A DNA stretch of 64,000 nt from Methylomonas sp. AM2-LC. GTDB lineage: Bacteria; Pseudomonadota; Gammaproteobacteria; Methylococcales; Methylomonadaceae. Below are positions 8,339 through 18,700 of this stretch, piece by piece. Within the stretch, counting starts at the first letter, position 1, and every line of letters begins with the position of its first letter. The position numbers were made by a program, and so were the translations under genes. The notes under the pieces were generated by a model. That model was not told where the DNA came from. It was given only the letters and a program-made list of their open reading frames with translations, and did no database searches. The stretch lies in NCBI RefSeq assembly GCF_039904985.1, contig NZ_CP157005.1, positions 3,677,501-3,741,500 of the forward strand. Direction: 5' to 3'.

Positions 8339-8995
8339 CTAAGTCATTTTTGCCTGATGTCGATACTGCTCTATTTCTTTTAAAAAGATAGCTAATTGCA
8401 AGCGATCTACGACTTCTAGCTTTCTAAAAATGGATGACAGATGCGCTTTAACGGTGCGTTCTGAGATATCTAATGCCAAAGCGATATTCTTATTGCATTC
8501 ACCAATTTGTATCAGATTTGCAACTTCAATCTCTCTGGTTGATAAAGACAGAAACATTTTCATGAGCTCTTCTACATTGACCGTTTTGGCTACCGCCCCA
8601 TGTGAGCGACGTGTTTGTGTCAACGCAGAAATAATTTTAGGTACCAAACAGCGCTGTATCCATATATCACCAGCCAAAATACATTCAACAGCTCTATTAA
8701 CAATTTCAGCAGATTCGAAAGCTTCACAGTAACCCGATGCCCCTTTCACCATTGCTTCTATCTGCCGCTGTTCCGACCAATTAACTCCCACAATAAGAAA
8801 GTGACTTTCTTGTCTGATAAAAATGTCTAACAACTTATCATCTTCATCCAGCTTTTTAGCATCAATAAGTACAATGTCAGCTGTAAATTCCGCGCGAATA
8901 TTAGTCAACATATTGACAGTATTCTTTGCAATCAAGGCATGTGTCCAATGTGCAGAAACACGGGGATTATTTGAAAAAATCAGGATATTAGCCAC
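8339..8995 (-). CDS. LuxR/NarL-type response regulator with degenerate receiver
   Basis: 218 residues. The C-terminal 65 residues form a standard LuxR helix-turn-helix (LSTREIEVANLIQIGECNKNIALALDISERTVKAHLSSI split over the domain). The first 120 residues have receiver length and hydrophobic pattern but not the phosphorylation pocket: the N-terminal acidic pair is replaced by SNN, only the D of VLIDAKK is in place, the T/S position reads VGVN, and the usual lysine is missing in GYCEAFES. The start is GTG at 8995 with GGTAA upstream. No sensor kinase is adjacent. It may respond to something other than phosphate. Targets are unknown. Confidence 0.75.
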   Translation of the reverse strand: MANILIFSNNPRVSAHWTHALIAKNTVNMLTNIRAEFTADIVLIDAKKLDEDDKLLDIFIRQESHFLIVGVNWSEQRQIEAMVKGASGYCEAFESAEIVNRAVECILAGDIWIQRCLVPKIISALTQTRRSHGAVAKTVNVEELMKMFLSLSTREIEVANLIQIGECNKNIALALDISERTVKAHLSSIFRKLEVVDRLQLAIFLKEIEQYRHQAKMT

Positions 8996-9148
8996 AGATT
9001 ACCGTTTTTATATTATTTTCCACTAACAACTAGCAGGATAACAAATTTCTTTTATTATCCTAACAAGTTTTTTTGATTTAAGTAATTATTTATAATTTCA
9101 ATTTTAGCCAAAATTTAAACAACTACAAACTAACTATACTTATTAACA

Positions 9149-9745
9149 CTACGGAGAGGACTGACGAATACGGTTACGATGAATATAAAGCCATTGTATA
9201 GCCAGAATCGGTATTGCAGAATCGATCTGTCCATTTTCCAGCATTTGGAATGCTGTTTCGGCTTTTACGACACTCACCAAAATATCTTCGCCTTCACACT
9301 GTAAACCATGCACGCCACCTAGTTTACTGCTATCCACACGTCCGTAATAAAGCGTTATACGTTCTGAACACCCTCCAGGTGTGGTATAGAATTGCATAAT
9401 TTCCTGTAATTCACTGATTTCACAACCCGCTTCTTCAAACGCTTCCCTGTATGCTACTTGTGGAGCTTCTTCTCCTTCTTCTATCGCACCCGCCACAATT
9501 TCCAGCAGCCAAGCACGTTGCGGATGCCCAATGGCACCCACCCTAAACTGTTCCAGCAACACTACCTCATCACGCTGTGGATCATAAAGAAGCACAGCGA
9601 CACAGTTATTACGCCGGAATAATTCACGGTTAACGGGTTCACTCCACCCTCCTTTAAACAGGGTATGAGTTATAGTATAGCGGTCTAAACTGAAAAAACC
9701 ATGGTAAATACGCTCTTGGGCTATTATTTTAAACTCTTTAGTCAC
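9149..9745 (-). CDS. nudF: ADP-ribose pyrophosphatase, Nudix family
   Basis: 198 residues, close to E. coli NudF (209). Members hydrolyse ADP-ribose to AMP and ribose 5-phosphate with magnesium. The Nudix box is intact: GAIEEGE, then REAFEEAG seven residues on; a proline (YTTPGG) lies about 15 residues after the box, as in ADP-ribose-specific members. The N-terminal YHGFFSLDRYTITH and LFRRNNCVAVLLYDP match the NudF dimerisation domain. The start codon is GTG, overlapping the stop of the upstream sugar dehydrogenase gene (GTGA), so it is translated by coupling. Substrate is inferred from family. Confidence 0.88.
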   Translation of the reverse strand: MTKEFKIIAQERIYHGFFSLDRYTITHTLFKGGWSEPVNRELFRRNNCVAVLLYDPQRDEVVLLEQFRVGAIGHPQRAWLLEIVAGAIEEGEEAPQVAYREAFEEAGCEISELQEIMQFYTTPGGCSERITLYYGRVDSSKLGGVHGLQCEGEDILVSVVKAETAFQMLENGQIDSAIPILAIQWLYIHRNRIRQSSP

Positions 9746-10857
9746 GGTTTATACTCAACTTTATAAATAACACCCAATTTGTCATCGCTGATTAATAAAC
9801 TCCCCTCTTGAGTTTGTAAAATGTCGACAGGTCTACCTAGAACTTCGCCACTCGTTGTTAGCCAACCATTAATAAATACTTGCTCAGCCTGTGGTTTACC
9901 GTTTTTAAAATTGATCATGGCAATTTGGTAACCCTGTGGTTCAGTTCGATTCCATGAACCATGTTGAGCAACCAGTAATTGTTGCCGGTATTTAGCCGGA
10001 AACTGTGTACCCGTATAAAAATGCATCCCTAAGGGAGCGATATGCGCTTTATAGGTCCAAACTGGCCCACTAAATTCAGCACATTTTTTTTCGCCACCAA
10101 ATTCAGGATCGCTAACTATACCGGCATGACAATACGGAAAACCAAAATGTTGACCAGGCTGGCTCCACAGATTCAATTCTTCTGGGGGTAGATTGTCACC
10201 TAAATAATCACGACCATTATCGTTGAAATATAATTGCCCGCTGGTGGGTTCCCAGGTGAAACCGACTGAATTACGTATACCTTTTGCCAAAATCTCAAAT
10301 TCACTGCCATCGGCATTGAGTCTAACTAGCGTACCAAATAGCTCATTTTCCGGTTTACAGATATTACAAGGCATGCCGATTGCCGTATATAACTTACCAT
10401 CAGGTCCGAAGCGTAAATACTTCCACCCATGCCGTTTATCAGTAGGAAACTTATTAAACACGACCACTGGTTGCGGTGGCTGACTTAAATGCGCACCAAT
10501 AGCGTCAAATCGGATAATTCTATGTACTTCGGCCACATACAAGCTACCTTCTTTATAGGCAACACCATTTGGCATATATAAATCTTTGGCCAGTATATAC
10601 TGCTGTTCAGCTAAACCATCACCGTCGTTATCCTGTAATGCCCAGACATTACCATCTCGACTACCGACATAAACAATACCATTATCCCCCAGAGCCAAAC
10701 TGCGCGCTGTAGGTAAATGATCGGCAAAAATGGATATTTTAAAGCCCGCAGGTAATTGTAATTGTTTGAGCATTGCCAACTGCTCTGGTTTGGCCGCCCA
10801 ACTCTGTAAAGTAGTTACAATTAGTATAGACAGTATAAGAAATCTGGCGACTTTCAT
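9742..10857 (-). CDS. Periplasmic PQQ-dependent sugar (sorbosone-type) dehydrogenase
   Basis: 371 residues with a signal peptide ending QSWA|AKPEQ. The rest is a six-bladed beta-propeller of the soluble glucose/sorbosone dehydrogenase family: LPAGFKISIFADHLP, GIVYVGSRDGNVWAL, YMPNGVAYKEGSLYVAE, RHGWKYLRFGPDGKLY, ARGIR-like KGIRNSVGFTWEP, QHGSWNRTEPQGY and GRPVDILQTQEGSLLISDD. These enzymes oxidise aldoses or related compounds with PQQ and calcium. Two cysteines (CNIC) in the fourth blade are typical of the bacterial YliI/sorbosone group. It overlaps nudF by four bases. PQQ use fits a methylotroph, which makes PQQ for methanol dehydrogenase. The substrate is unknown. Confidence 0.85.
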   Translation of the reverse strand: MKVARFLILSILIVTTLQSWAAKPEQLAMLKQLQLPAGFKISIFADHLPTARSLALGDNGIVYVGSRDGNVWALQDNDGDGLAEQQYILAKDLYMPNGVAYKEGSLYVAEVHRIIRFDAIGAHLSQPPQPVVVFNKFPTDKRHGWKYLRFGPDGKLYTAIGMPCNICKPENELFGTLVRLNADGSEFEILAKGIRNSVGFTWEPTSGQLYFNDNGRDYLGDNLPPEELNLWSQPGQHFGFPYCHAGIVSDPEFGGEKKCAEFSGPVWTYKAHIAPLGMHFYTGTQFPAKYRQQLLVAQHGSWNRTEPQGYQIAMINFKNGKPQAEQVFINGWLTTSGEVLGRPVDILQTQEGSLLISDDKLGVIYKVEYKP

Positions 10858-10978
10858 TTTTTAGTATCCCGACTTAAACTTAACTACATATTAGCACTCT
10901 AATCACTTGATTTTAAGCTCTCCCTCCCCAATTAATGCATTGGGTACACATAAACTCTATTAAGCACAGGTATTTATT

Positions 10979-11857
10979 ATGTTAAGAATATTACTATTTT
11001 TGGCCACTAACGTGGCCATTATGATTGCCATTAGCATTATTTTTAGTGTTTTTGGTCTAAAAGGTAGCTTGGATGCACAAGGCATTAATCTCGATTTAAA
11101 TTCACTATTGGTCATGTCAGCTGTCATTGGTATGACTGGATCCATCATTTCTTTGTTTATGTCGAAATGGTCTGCTAAAAATGCAATGGGAGTACAAGTC
11201 ATTGAACACCCGCAAAATCAGACCGAACAATGGTTAGTAGAGGTGGTTGCCAATCTTGCCAGAAAAGCAGGTATTGGCATGCCTGAAGTGGGCGTGTTTG
11301 ATACCCCCGAACCGAATGCGTTTGCCACGGGCGCCAATCGTAATAATGCGCTGGTGGCCGTCAGTACCGGCTTACTGCATAATATGAGTGCTGACGAGGT
11401 TGAAGCCGTGCTTGGACACGAAATTAGCCACGTTGCAAATGGCGATATGGTCACCATGTCTCTGATGCAGGGTGTAATTAACACCTTTGTGTATTTTTTC
11501 GCCACTATTATCGGTTATCTGGTTGACAGACTCGTTTTCAAAACTGAACGCGGCTATGGACCCGCTTATTATATCACTCAGTTAGTTGCTCAAATCGTGC
11601 TGTCTATTCTGGCTTCTATGCTGGTGATGTGGTTCTCACGTTACCGTGAGTTCCGTGCTGATCACGGCGGTGCGCAACTTGCAGGTCGTCAAAAAATGAT
11701 TTCTGCCTTAAGAGCGCTACAACGCGCACAAACACCGGAAGAGCTTCCAGGCCAACTGGCCGCATTTGGCATTAGCGGCGGCTCAACTCGCCGTCTGTTT
11801 ATGAGTCACCCGCCCTTGGAAGAACGTATTGCGGCTTTGGAAAATGACGCCAGATAA
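10979..11857 (+). CDS. htpX: Membrane zinc metalloprotease HtpX
   Basis: 292 residues, equal to the family norm. HtpX is an inner-membrane M48 protease that degrades damaged or misfolded membrane proteins and is usually under heat or Cpx-type stress control. Two N-terminal membrane segments (LLFLATNVAIMIAISIIFSV and a second at about 38-58), the zinc motif HEISHVANGDM, two further membrane segments, then the glutamate ligand in SRYREFRADHGGAQLAG. The C-terminus is the usual LFMSHPPLEERIAAL. AGG stands nine nt before the ATG. It stands alone with its own terminator. Confidence 0.96.
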   Translation: MLRILLFLATNVAIMIAISIIFSVFGLKGSLDAQGINLDLNSLLVMSAVIGMTGSIISLFMSKWSAKNAMGVQVIEHPQNQTEQWLVEVVANLARKAGIGMPEVGVFDTPEPNAFATGANRNNALVAVSTGLLHNMSADEVEAVLGHEISHVANGDMVTMSLMQGVINTFVYFFATIIGYLVDRLVFKTERGYGPAYYITQLVAQIVLSILASMLVMWFSRYREFRADHGGAQLAGRQKMISALRALQRAQTPEELPGQLAAFGISGGSTRRLFMSHPPLEERIAALENDAR

Positions 11858-11909
11858 CTTATAAACTATTCAACCTGAGTTTGATAATTATAAAATCAAT
11901 GTTCTATAC

Positions 11910-11936
11910 GATGCGCTGCACAAAGTGTAGCGCATC
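11910..11936 (+). terminator. Hairpin terminator after htpX
   Basis: GATGCGCTGCAC pairs with GTGTAGCGCATC around an AAA loop (12 bp with G-T wobbles), about 50 bases after the htpX stop. A weak T-containing tract follows. Confidence 0.65.
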
Positions 11937-12023
11937 TATCTTGATTGATACCTCTCCTGCTGGCAGCATAATCGCCAACAGAGAATGCCAAACGCCCCTC
12001 AGTTAAGTCATTGATTATTAGTA

Positions 12024-12428
12024 TTACTGTTTTTGTTCTTCTTTTAATTTAGCTTTAGCAATAAGTAGCATTTTCTCTTTGTATTCGGGCAATATTGATT
12101 TTAACTTTGCTTCAGCCTGTTTGCGAGATTCCCGATCAGACAAATTTTCGTTAACCTGCTCAATCACATTTTGAATTTTATCTTCATCATCTTTTGCCTG
12201 TTCAGTCAGCACTTTCATCTCATTACGACTGGGAGTACGATTTTCCTGTATTAGGCTTTCCGAAACAGTGGCATTATTAGCCGGAGCAATGACTTTTGCT
12301 GTCTGAGTTGCTGGAACTTGGCTGGCATTACTCTGATTCTGTTTATTTTCAGGACTTTTCTGATCTGAACAGGCAGTTATTAACATTCCTAGTGCGATAG
12401 GGATTAACACAATTTGTATTTTAGACAT
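12024..12428 (-). CDS. Small lipoprotein, unknown function
   Basis: About 134 residues. A lipobox (LITAC) follows a hydrophobic signal. The mature part begins with a Gln/Asn/Ser-rich linker and ends in a charged, probably helical region rich in Lys, Glu and Gln (residues about 70-134), suggesting a coiled coil. I place the start at the ATG at 12428, ten bases after AAGGAG; the ATG at 12437 is too close to that site. No family recognised. It is downstream of the giant gene on the same strand with 266 bp between, so co-transcription is possible. Confidence 0.65.
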   Translation of the reverse strand: MSKIQIVLIPIALGMLITACSDQKSPENKQNQSNASQVPATQTAKVIAPANNATVSESLIQENRTPSRNEMKVLTEQAKDDEDKIQNVIEQVNENLSDRESRKQAEAKLKSILPEYKEKMLLIAKAKLKEEQKQ

Positions 12429-12703
12429 AGTAGTCATTCTCCTTAAATTATTAACACTTTAAGTTCCGTTGTATTGCTAGTTGCGAAAGCAACATCACTA
12501 ACAGCTTATAAAGTGATCACACCCCTTTTAACGTTGATGTTAAACCGGGCAAAAAGTTCCAGATTAGCTTCAGTTAAATGCCCTGCATCAGCATTTCGGT
12601 ACACGTAAATAGGCGTTAGCATAGCATGCCCAGCCTACCCCTTTACTTTCCACGTAAGAACTTAACCGATGCTACGTATAGATTTCTAGCACATGGCTTA
12701 TAA

Positions 12704-15700
12704 CTAGTTTGCCCCAGTGGTAAAATTCCAATAGGTATTAACAGCCTGATTTCCGGCCAAATCGGTAAATAAGTAGGCATAATTATAGTTATTAACAATC
12801 ACTTCATAATTCCGATTAGCCGTTAATGCACTTACGGGTGTTAACGTTAGCGTTTTACCATCGGCACTAAAACTGTTAGTTACCGGTATCAATTGATAAT
12901 TACTGTTATCTCTTAACCAAACTCCGCCACCATTGATAGACAAAGGATTTAAAAGATTATTGAACGTCATCACAATTGACGAGTTTAATGACACGCCACT
13001 ACTATTATTTAACGGACTATAGGACACTAGATTATCGTATGCAATTGTGGCTCCACCACCGGTGGTAAAGCTGCGGCTAGCTGTGCTAGCCAATACATTG
13101 CCAACAGTATCCTGCACACCTGCAACCTGCAAGGTATAGCCGGTATTAGCTTGCAACGGTGTCGTTAACGACACACTCAACAAGGTACGATCCGCACTCA
13201 ATTGCGAAGTTGTTGGCACTACAATTCCATTTTGCAACACACGCACACCGGATAAACTTAGACCATTAAGTGCTTTACTAAACTGTACCTGTAACTGAAT
13301 GTTAGTAGGAACCCCACTTTGACCTTGACTGAAGTTATAAGCCGTTATTTGTGGAGCGGTGGTATCGCTAGCTGCCCCAGTAGTGAAATACTGATACGGG
13401 GAACCTATGCTATTGCCGCTCAAATCATAGATTCCATAAAGTTGTAAATAATATTGACGACTTGCAGCCAACGACTGAGTGGGTACTAGCGTTAAAGTGC
13501 GGTTATCGCCACTAACAGTGACACTGGCAGGCACATTTTGGTTAGTGGCATTATCATGTAAATAGAAAGTACCCGCTGAAACTGTCACCGGATCAATCGG
13601 CTTACTGGTTTGCACCTGGAATGTGGTATTGACTGGCACATTGCTGGCATTGGCAGTAAAACTCCATTTACTCACCGATGGCTGACTAAAGTCCGGTCCA
13701 TTCATGGTATGGAATGTATGACTGAGACTTTGCACAGTTTGTCCCGCATAATCCTGTGCATTGGCAACGGTTAGAGTCACTGCACTATTGGCTGGCCACG
13801 GCTCATTCGGCAAATAACTTACCTGAGTATTACCATTACTAAAGCTTAGCGAGTAAGTACGTGCATCGTTACCACTAGTTACCTGAGCCAAAGGTATATC
13901 GGCATTCTCAGGCAACATACTAATAGGATCGATAGCTTCGTTGAAACGCATATCAACCCGACTATTGATACCCACATTTGTCAAGCCATCAGTCGGACTC
14001 AACGCCAACACTTGTGGCGTAATGCCATCAGCGGTTTGCGCTGCGGTAAAGCCCCAAATAGTACCATTATTATAAGTTGCAGCCACTTCGCTGGCATCTT
14101 TTACACCGCTAAGTATGCCGTAGTTATATACATGACCGGCCTGCAACAAACTGTTTGGTGTCATTCTAACCACCAAATTACCTTTCAATGCTGATACAGT
14201 AACAGGCACTTGCGCATAGGCATTGCTGGTATCGTACAGCACAAAAGTAGAACTGCTCACTGTCGCAGGATCAAGGGGTTCACTAAATTGCAGATCAATC
14301 ACGCCATTTAAGGGCAGATTGATACCGTTATTGGTATTTATAGCAATAACGGTCGGCGCTGTGAGTGCAGGATCATCTACCGTACGGAAGGTACTGTAGA
14401 AGCTATTCAGTGCATCACCATTCATATCGGTAGCAGTACTATCCATAAATACTTCCACCAGCGCTTGCTTACTCCAAGGTTGAGCAGGGGTAAACTCTAT
14501 GGTGCTGCCGTCACCCAACACTTGCGTGCTACCAGTGACTAATACCCCATTTTGAGAAACATGCAGTGCATTTTTAGCACTAGCCGTTTTTAAGGGTTTA
14601 TTACTGTATAACACAATTTTGTTTTTGGTTGGCACCTCAGAAGCACTATTGCTTGGATACGCAAATGCTATGCTAGGCCGACTATAATCATTTGCCGCTG
14701 CGGTAGTAAATACTTTCACCATATCGGTCAAGGGATTACCGTTCAGATCCTTAATGTCATGAGTCAACACCACAGAAACAATACTGGATGCCGGTAAACC
14801 ATTATTACTCAAAGTGACCGTACGATTATCCGCAGAGTAGCTAATATTTGGACGCTGGATCGCACCATTAGCAAACAGCGCCACACTTTGATTATTAACC
14901 GTACTTTGATTCAACGATTTTGAGAACGTCAACACAATAAGGCTATTATCCGCTACATCGGCCGAACCATCCGTTGGCGTAATGGACAACAATTTTGGCG
15001 GCGTATTATCAGTGCTGGCACCCGTTGTAAAATAACTATAGCTGTTTACCGTATTACCGATCAAATCTAACACGCCGTACACATTCACATAAATTTGGGT
15101 ATTACCCGGTAAAGGTGATAGTGGTGTAAAGGTCACTGTTTTACCATCACTGCTTAAACTGGCATTTCCGGCAATATTGCCGCTATAGCCACTGGCAGTG
15201 AGATAAATACCACCTAAAGTGGTTGGATCAATCACCTTATTAAAGGTAATGGTCAATGGATTGTTAACCGAAATACCAAATGCATTCCAACCCGGTGTCA
15301 CAAAGAAAGTCGGTGAAGTGGTATCAGTGCTATTGCCAGTACTGAAGTGTTCAGTCACGGTAGCCAGACTATTACCTGCATAATCGATTAGCCCGGAAAC
15401 CACTAAGGTGTAGTTGCCATTAGCTACCAACTGTGACGTCGGTATGTAAGTGATAGTTTGATTATCACTACCCAGACTAGCGGTACCAGCAACGGTAACA
15501 CCGTTCAATTGTAAGATAACACTTCCATTGACACTGGCATTAGTAACAGGTTCGTCCAGCACAAAACGCAGACGGGTATTGAGCGCCAAACCGCTGGCTC
15601 CATCTTGAATATTGCTACCACTGATGACGGGTGGCAACAGGTTGCTGACAAAGCTGGTTTGGAAATACCAATTGGATGCAGGCACTGAATTACCTGCCAA

Positions 15701-18700
15701 ATCGTACAGATACGCCCAGTTTGAAATATAGACATAGTAACGATAATTGGCATTTAATGGAGTGGCTGGAGTCAATGTGACTGTTTTACCATCACTACTC
15801 AAGCTACTGGCCGCGGCTATGCGTTGTTGCGTATTTGGGTCATAGATGGCGATGGTGTCATTGTTAATGGTTAACGGATTTAGCCTGTCATTAAAAGTCA
15901 TTACCATCTGACTGTTAACTCCAACGTTAACCGCATTATTCGCCGGACTATAATTCAGCAAACTTGCGTTGCGTAAATCCACACCGCTACCCGTGGTAAA
16001 GCTGCGATTAACAGTAGCCGCCAAAGTATTACCACTCGTATCCTGTACACCAGATACTTGCAAGGTATAACTGGTATTGGCATGCAAAGGTTCAGCCAGC
16101 AACAAGCTTAGTACCGTATGATCGGCACTCAGTTGTGGCGTTGTGGCAACCAATGCGCCATTTTGCAGTAATAACACACCATCCAGTGTCAGGCCACTGA
16201 GAGGTTTATTAAATTTTACCTGTATTTGCGCATTGGTTGGCACATTGATCTGACCATTGCTTAGACTATAGCCGCTTATTTGTGGCGGTAATGTATCTGC
16301 AACAGTACCGGTTGTCAGATACTGATAGGGCGTACCAGTACTGTTGCCATTCAGATCAAGCACACCGTACAACTGTAAGTAATATTTGCGATCCACAGCC
16401 AGAGCCTGATTTGGCACTAAAGTTAACGTGGAGCCATCGGTGCTCACAGCAATAGTGGCAGCCACGTGCTGATTAAGCACGGTATCATGCAGATAAAAAC
16501 TGGCAGAACTGACACTGACCGGATCAATGGCTTTGTTCATCTGTACTTTGAATAGTGTATTCACAGGCACATTGGTGCCATCAGCTGCGAAACTCCACTT
16601 ACTTACAACAGGTTGACTAAAGTCAGGACCGTTAGCCGTATAGAACGTATGACTAATTGTTTGTACTGTTTGACCAGCGTAATCTTCTGGGTTAGATACT
16701 GTTAGTTTAACAGTAGTGTTGGCTGCCCAAGGTTCATGCGGAATATAACTAACCTGTGTATTGCCATTACTGAAATTAAGCGAGTAATTACGTGCGTCAT
16801 TGCCACTAGGGTCTTGCGCTAAGGGTGTATCAGCATTATCAGGTAACATACTGATGGGATCTATCGCTTCGTTAAAACGTATATCCACATGGGCATTTAT
16901 ACCCACATTACTAGCGCTGTTAATTGGACTAAGCGCCGTCACTTGTGGCACGATGCTATCAGCTGTTTGAGCGGCAGTGAATCCCCAGTAATAAGCATAG
17001 TTATAGGTAGAAGCGACACCACTGGCATCCTTTAATCCGCTCAACACACCGTAATTATAGGTATGTCCAGGTTGTAGATTGGCAGTCGGTTTCATGCGAA
17101 CTACCATATTGCCTTTCAAGGTTGTAACCGTAACAGGTACTTGTTGATTGGGAGAACTGGTAACATCATTCAACACAAAAATAGAATTACTTACCGTGCT
17201 AGGATCAAGTGGCTCGTTAAATTGCACATCAATAACACCATTAATCGGCAGATTAACGCCATTATTAGTATTGATAGCCACCGCATAAGGCGCTGTGAGT
17301 GCTGGGTCGTCTATGGTGCGGAAAGAGCTAGTAAAGGTATATAGAGCATCACCATTTAGATCAGTCGCACTGCTACTTAAAGTTACCTGGATTAGCGATT
17401 GCTTATTCCAAACTTTAGTTGGGGTAAACTCTATCGTACTGCCATCACCCAATACCTGAGTGGTACCCGGTACCACAACAGAATTTTGCGTAACTTGTAA
17501 TGCACTCGATACGGTATTTTGATCCAATGGTTTATTACTGAACAATACAATTTTATTGTTAGTTAATACACCGCTAGCGCCATTACCTGGGTACGCAGTG
17601 ATAATGCTGGGGCGATTATTATTACTAGCTACTGCCGTGGTAAATACTTTTACAGTATCGGCCAGAGCGTTACCATTTAAATCTTGAATGTCATGCGTTA
17701 ATAGCACCGATACCACACTGCTGGCAGGCATAGCAGTATTTAAAGTCACCGTGCGATTGTCTGCAGAATAGCTAATACTAGGATGGTAAATATTCCCGTT
17801 TGCATATAAAGCTAATGATTGACTATTAACAGTACTTTGATTCAACGATTTGGAGAAAGTCAGTACGATAGGTGCATTATCAACGATATCCACGGAACCA
17901 TCGGTTGGCGTAATAGCCAGCAATTGTGGTGCCGTGGTGTCGGTATTAACGCCCGTAGTGAAATAACTGTAACTGTTAATGTTGTTACCGGCCAGATCAT
18001 GTACGCCATAAACATTAACATAAACCTGCGCATTTGCGGGTAATGGTGCGGCTGGTGTAATTGTAGCGGTGAGGCCATCAGCACTGAGTTTAGCGCTACC
18101 CGCTATATTACCGGAATAACCATTGGCAGTCAGATAAATACCAGTCAGCGTAGTGGGGTCTATAGGTTTATTAAAAGTCACCAAAATTGGCGAATTAATA
18201 TTAATACCAAAAGAATTCCAGCCGGGTGTCACATAAAATGTTGGCGATATATTCGCTGGAATAGCTGCTCCAGTGGTGAAATGCTCAGTAACCGCAGTCA
18301 ATGCATTACCCACATAATCGGTCAACCCCGATATCAGCAAGGTGTAATTGGTATTGGCAGCCAGAACTACCGCAGGCGTAAAGGTAATAGTTTCATTATC
18401 ACTACCCAATGATGCAGTACCAGGTACAGTAACACCATTTGCTTGTAACAGTATACTGGCTGCAACGCTTGGATTGCTGATTGGTTCATTCAATTTGAAT
18501 GTAAAAGTACCATTAACTACTACACCGGAAGCACCATCCTGAATATTGCTGGAACTAATACTAGGAGTCACTTGACTGGCCGCTGCCCCTGTTGTGAAAT
18601 ACCAACTATTGCCATTGACATAATTGCCTGACTGATTATACAAAGTTGCCCAATTTCCAATATAAACATAGTATGTGCGATTAGCAACTAATGAAGCGGC

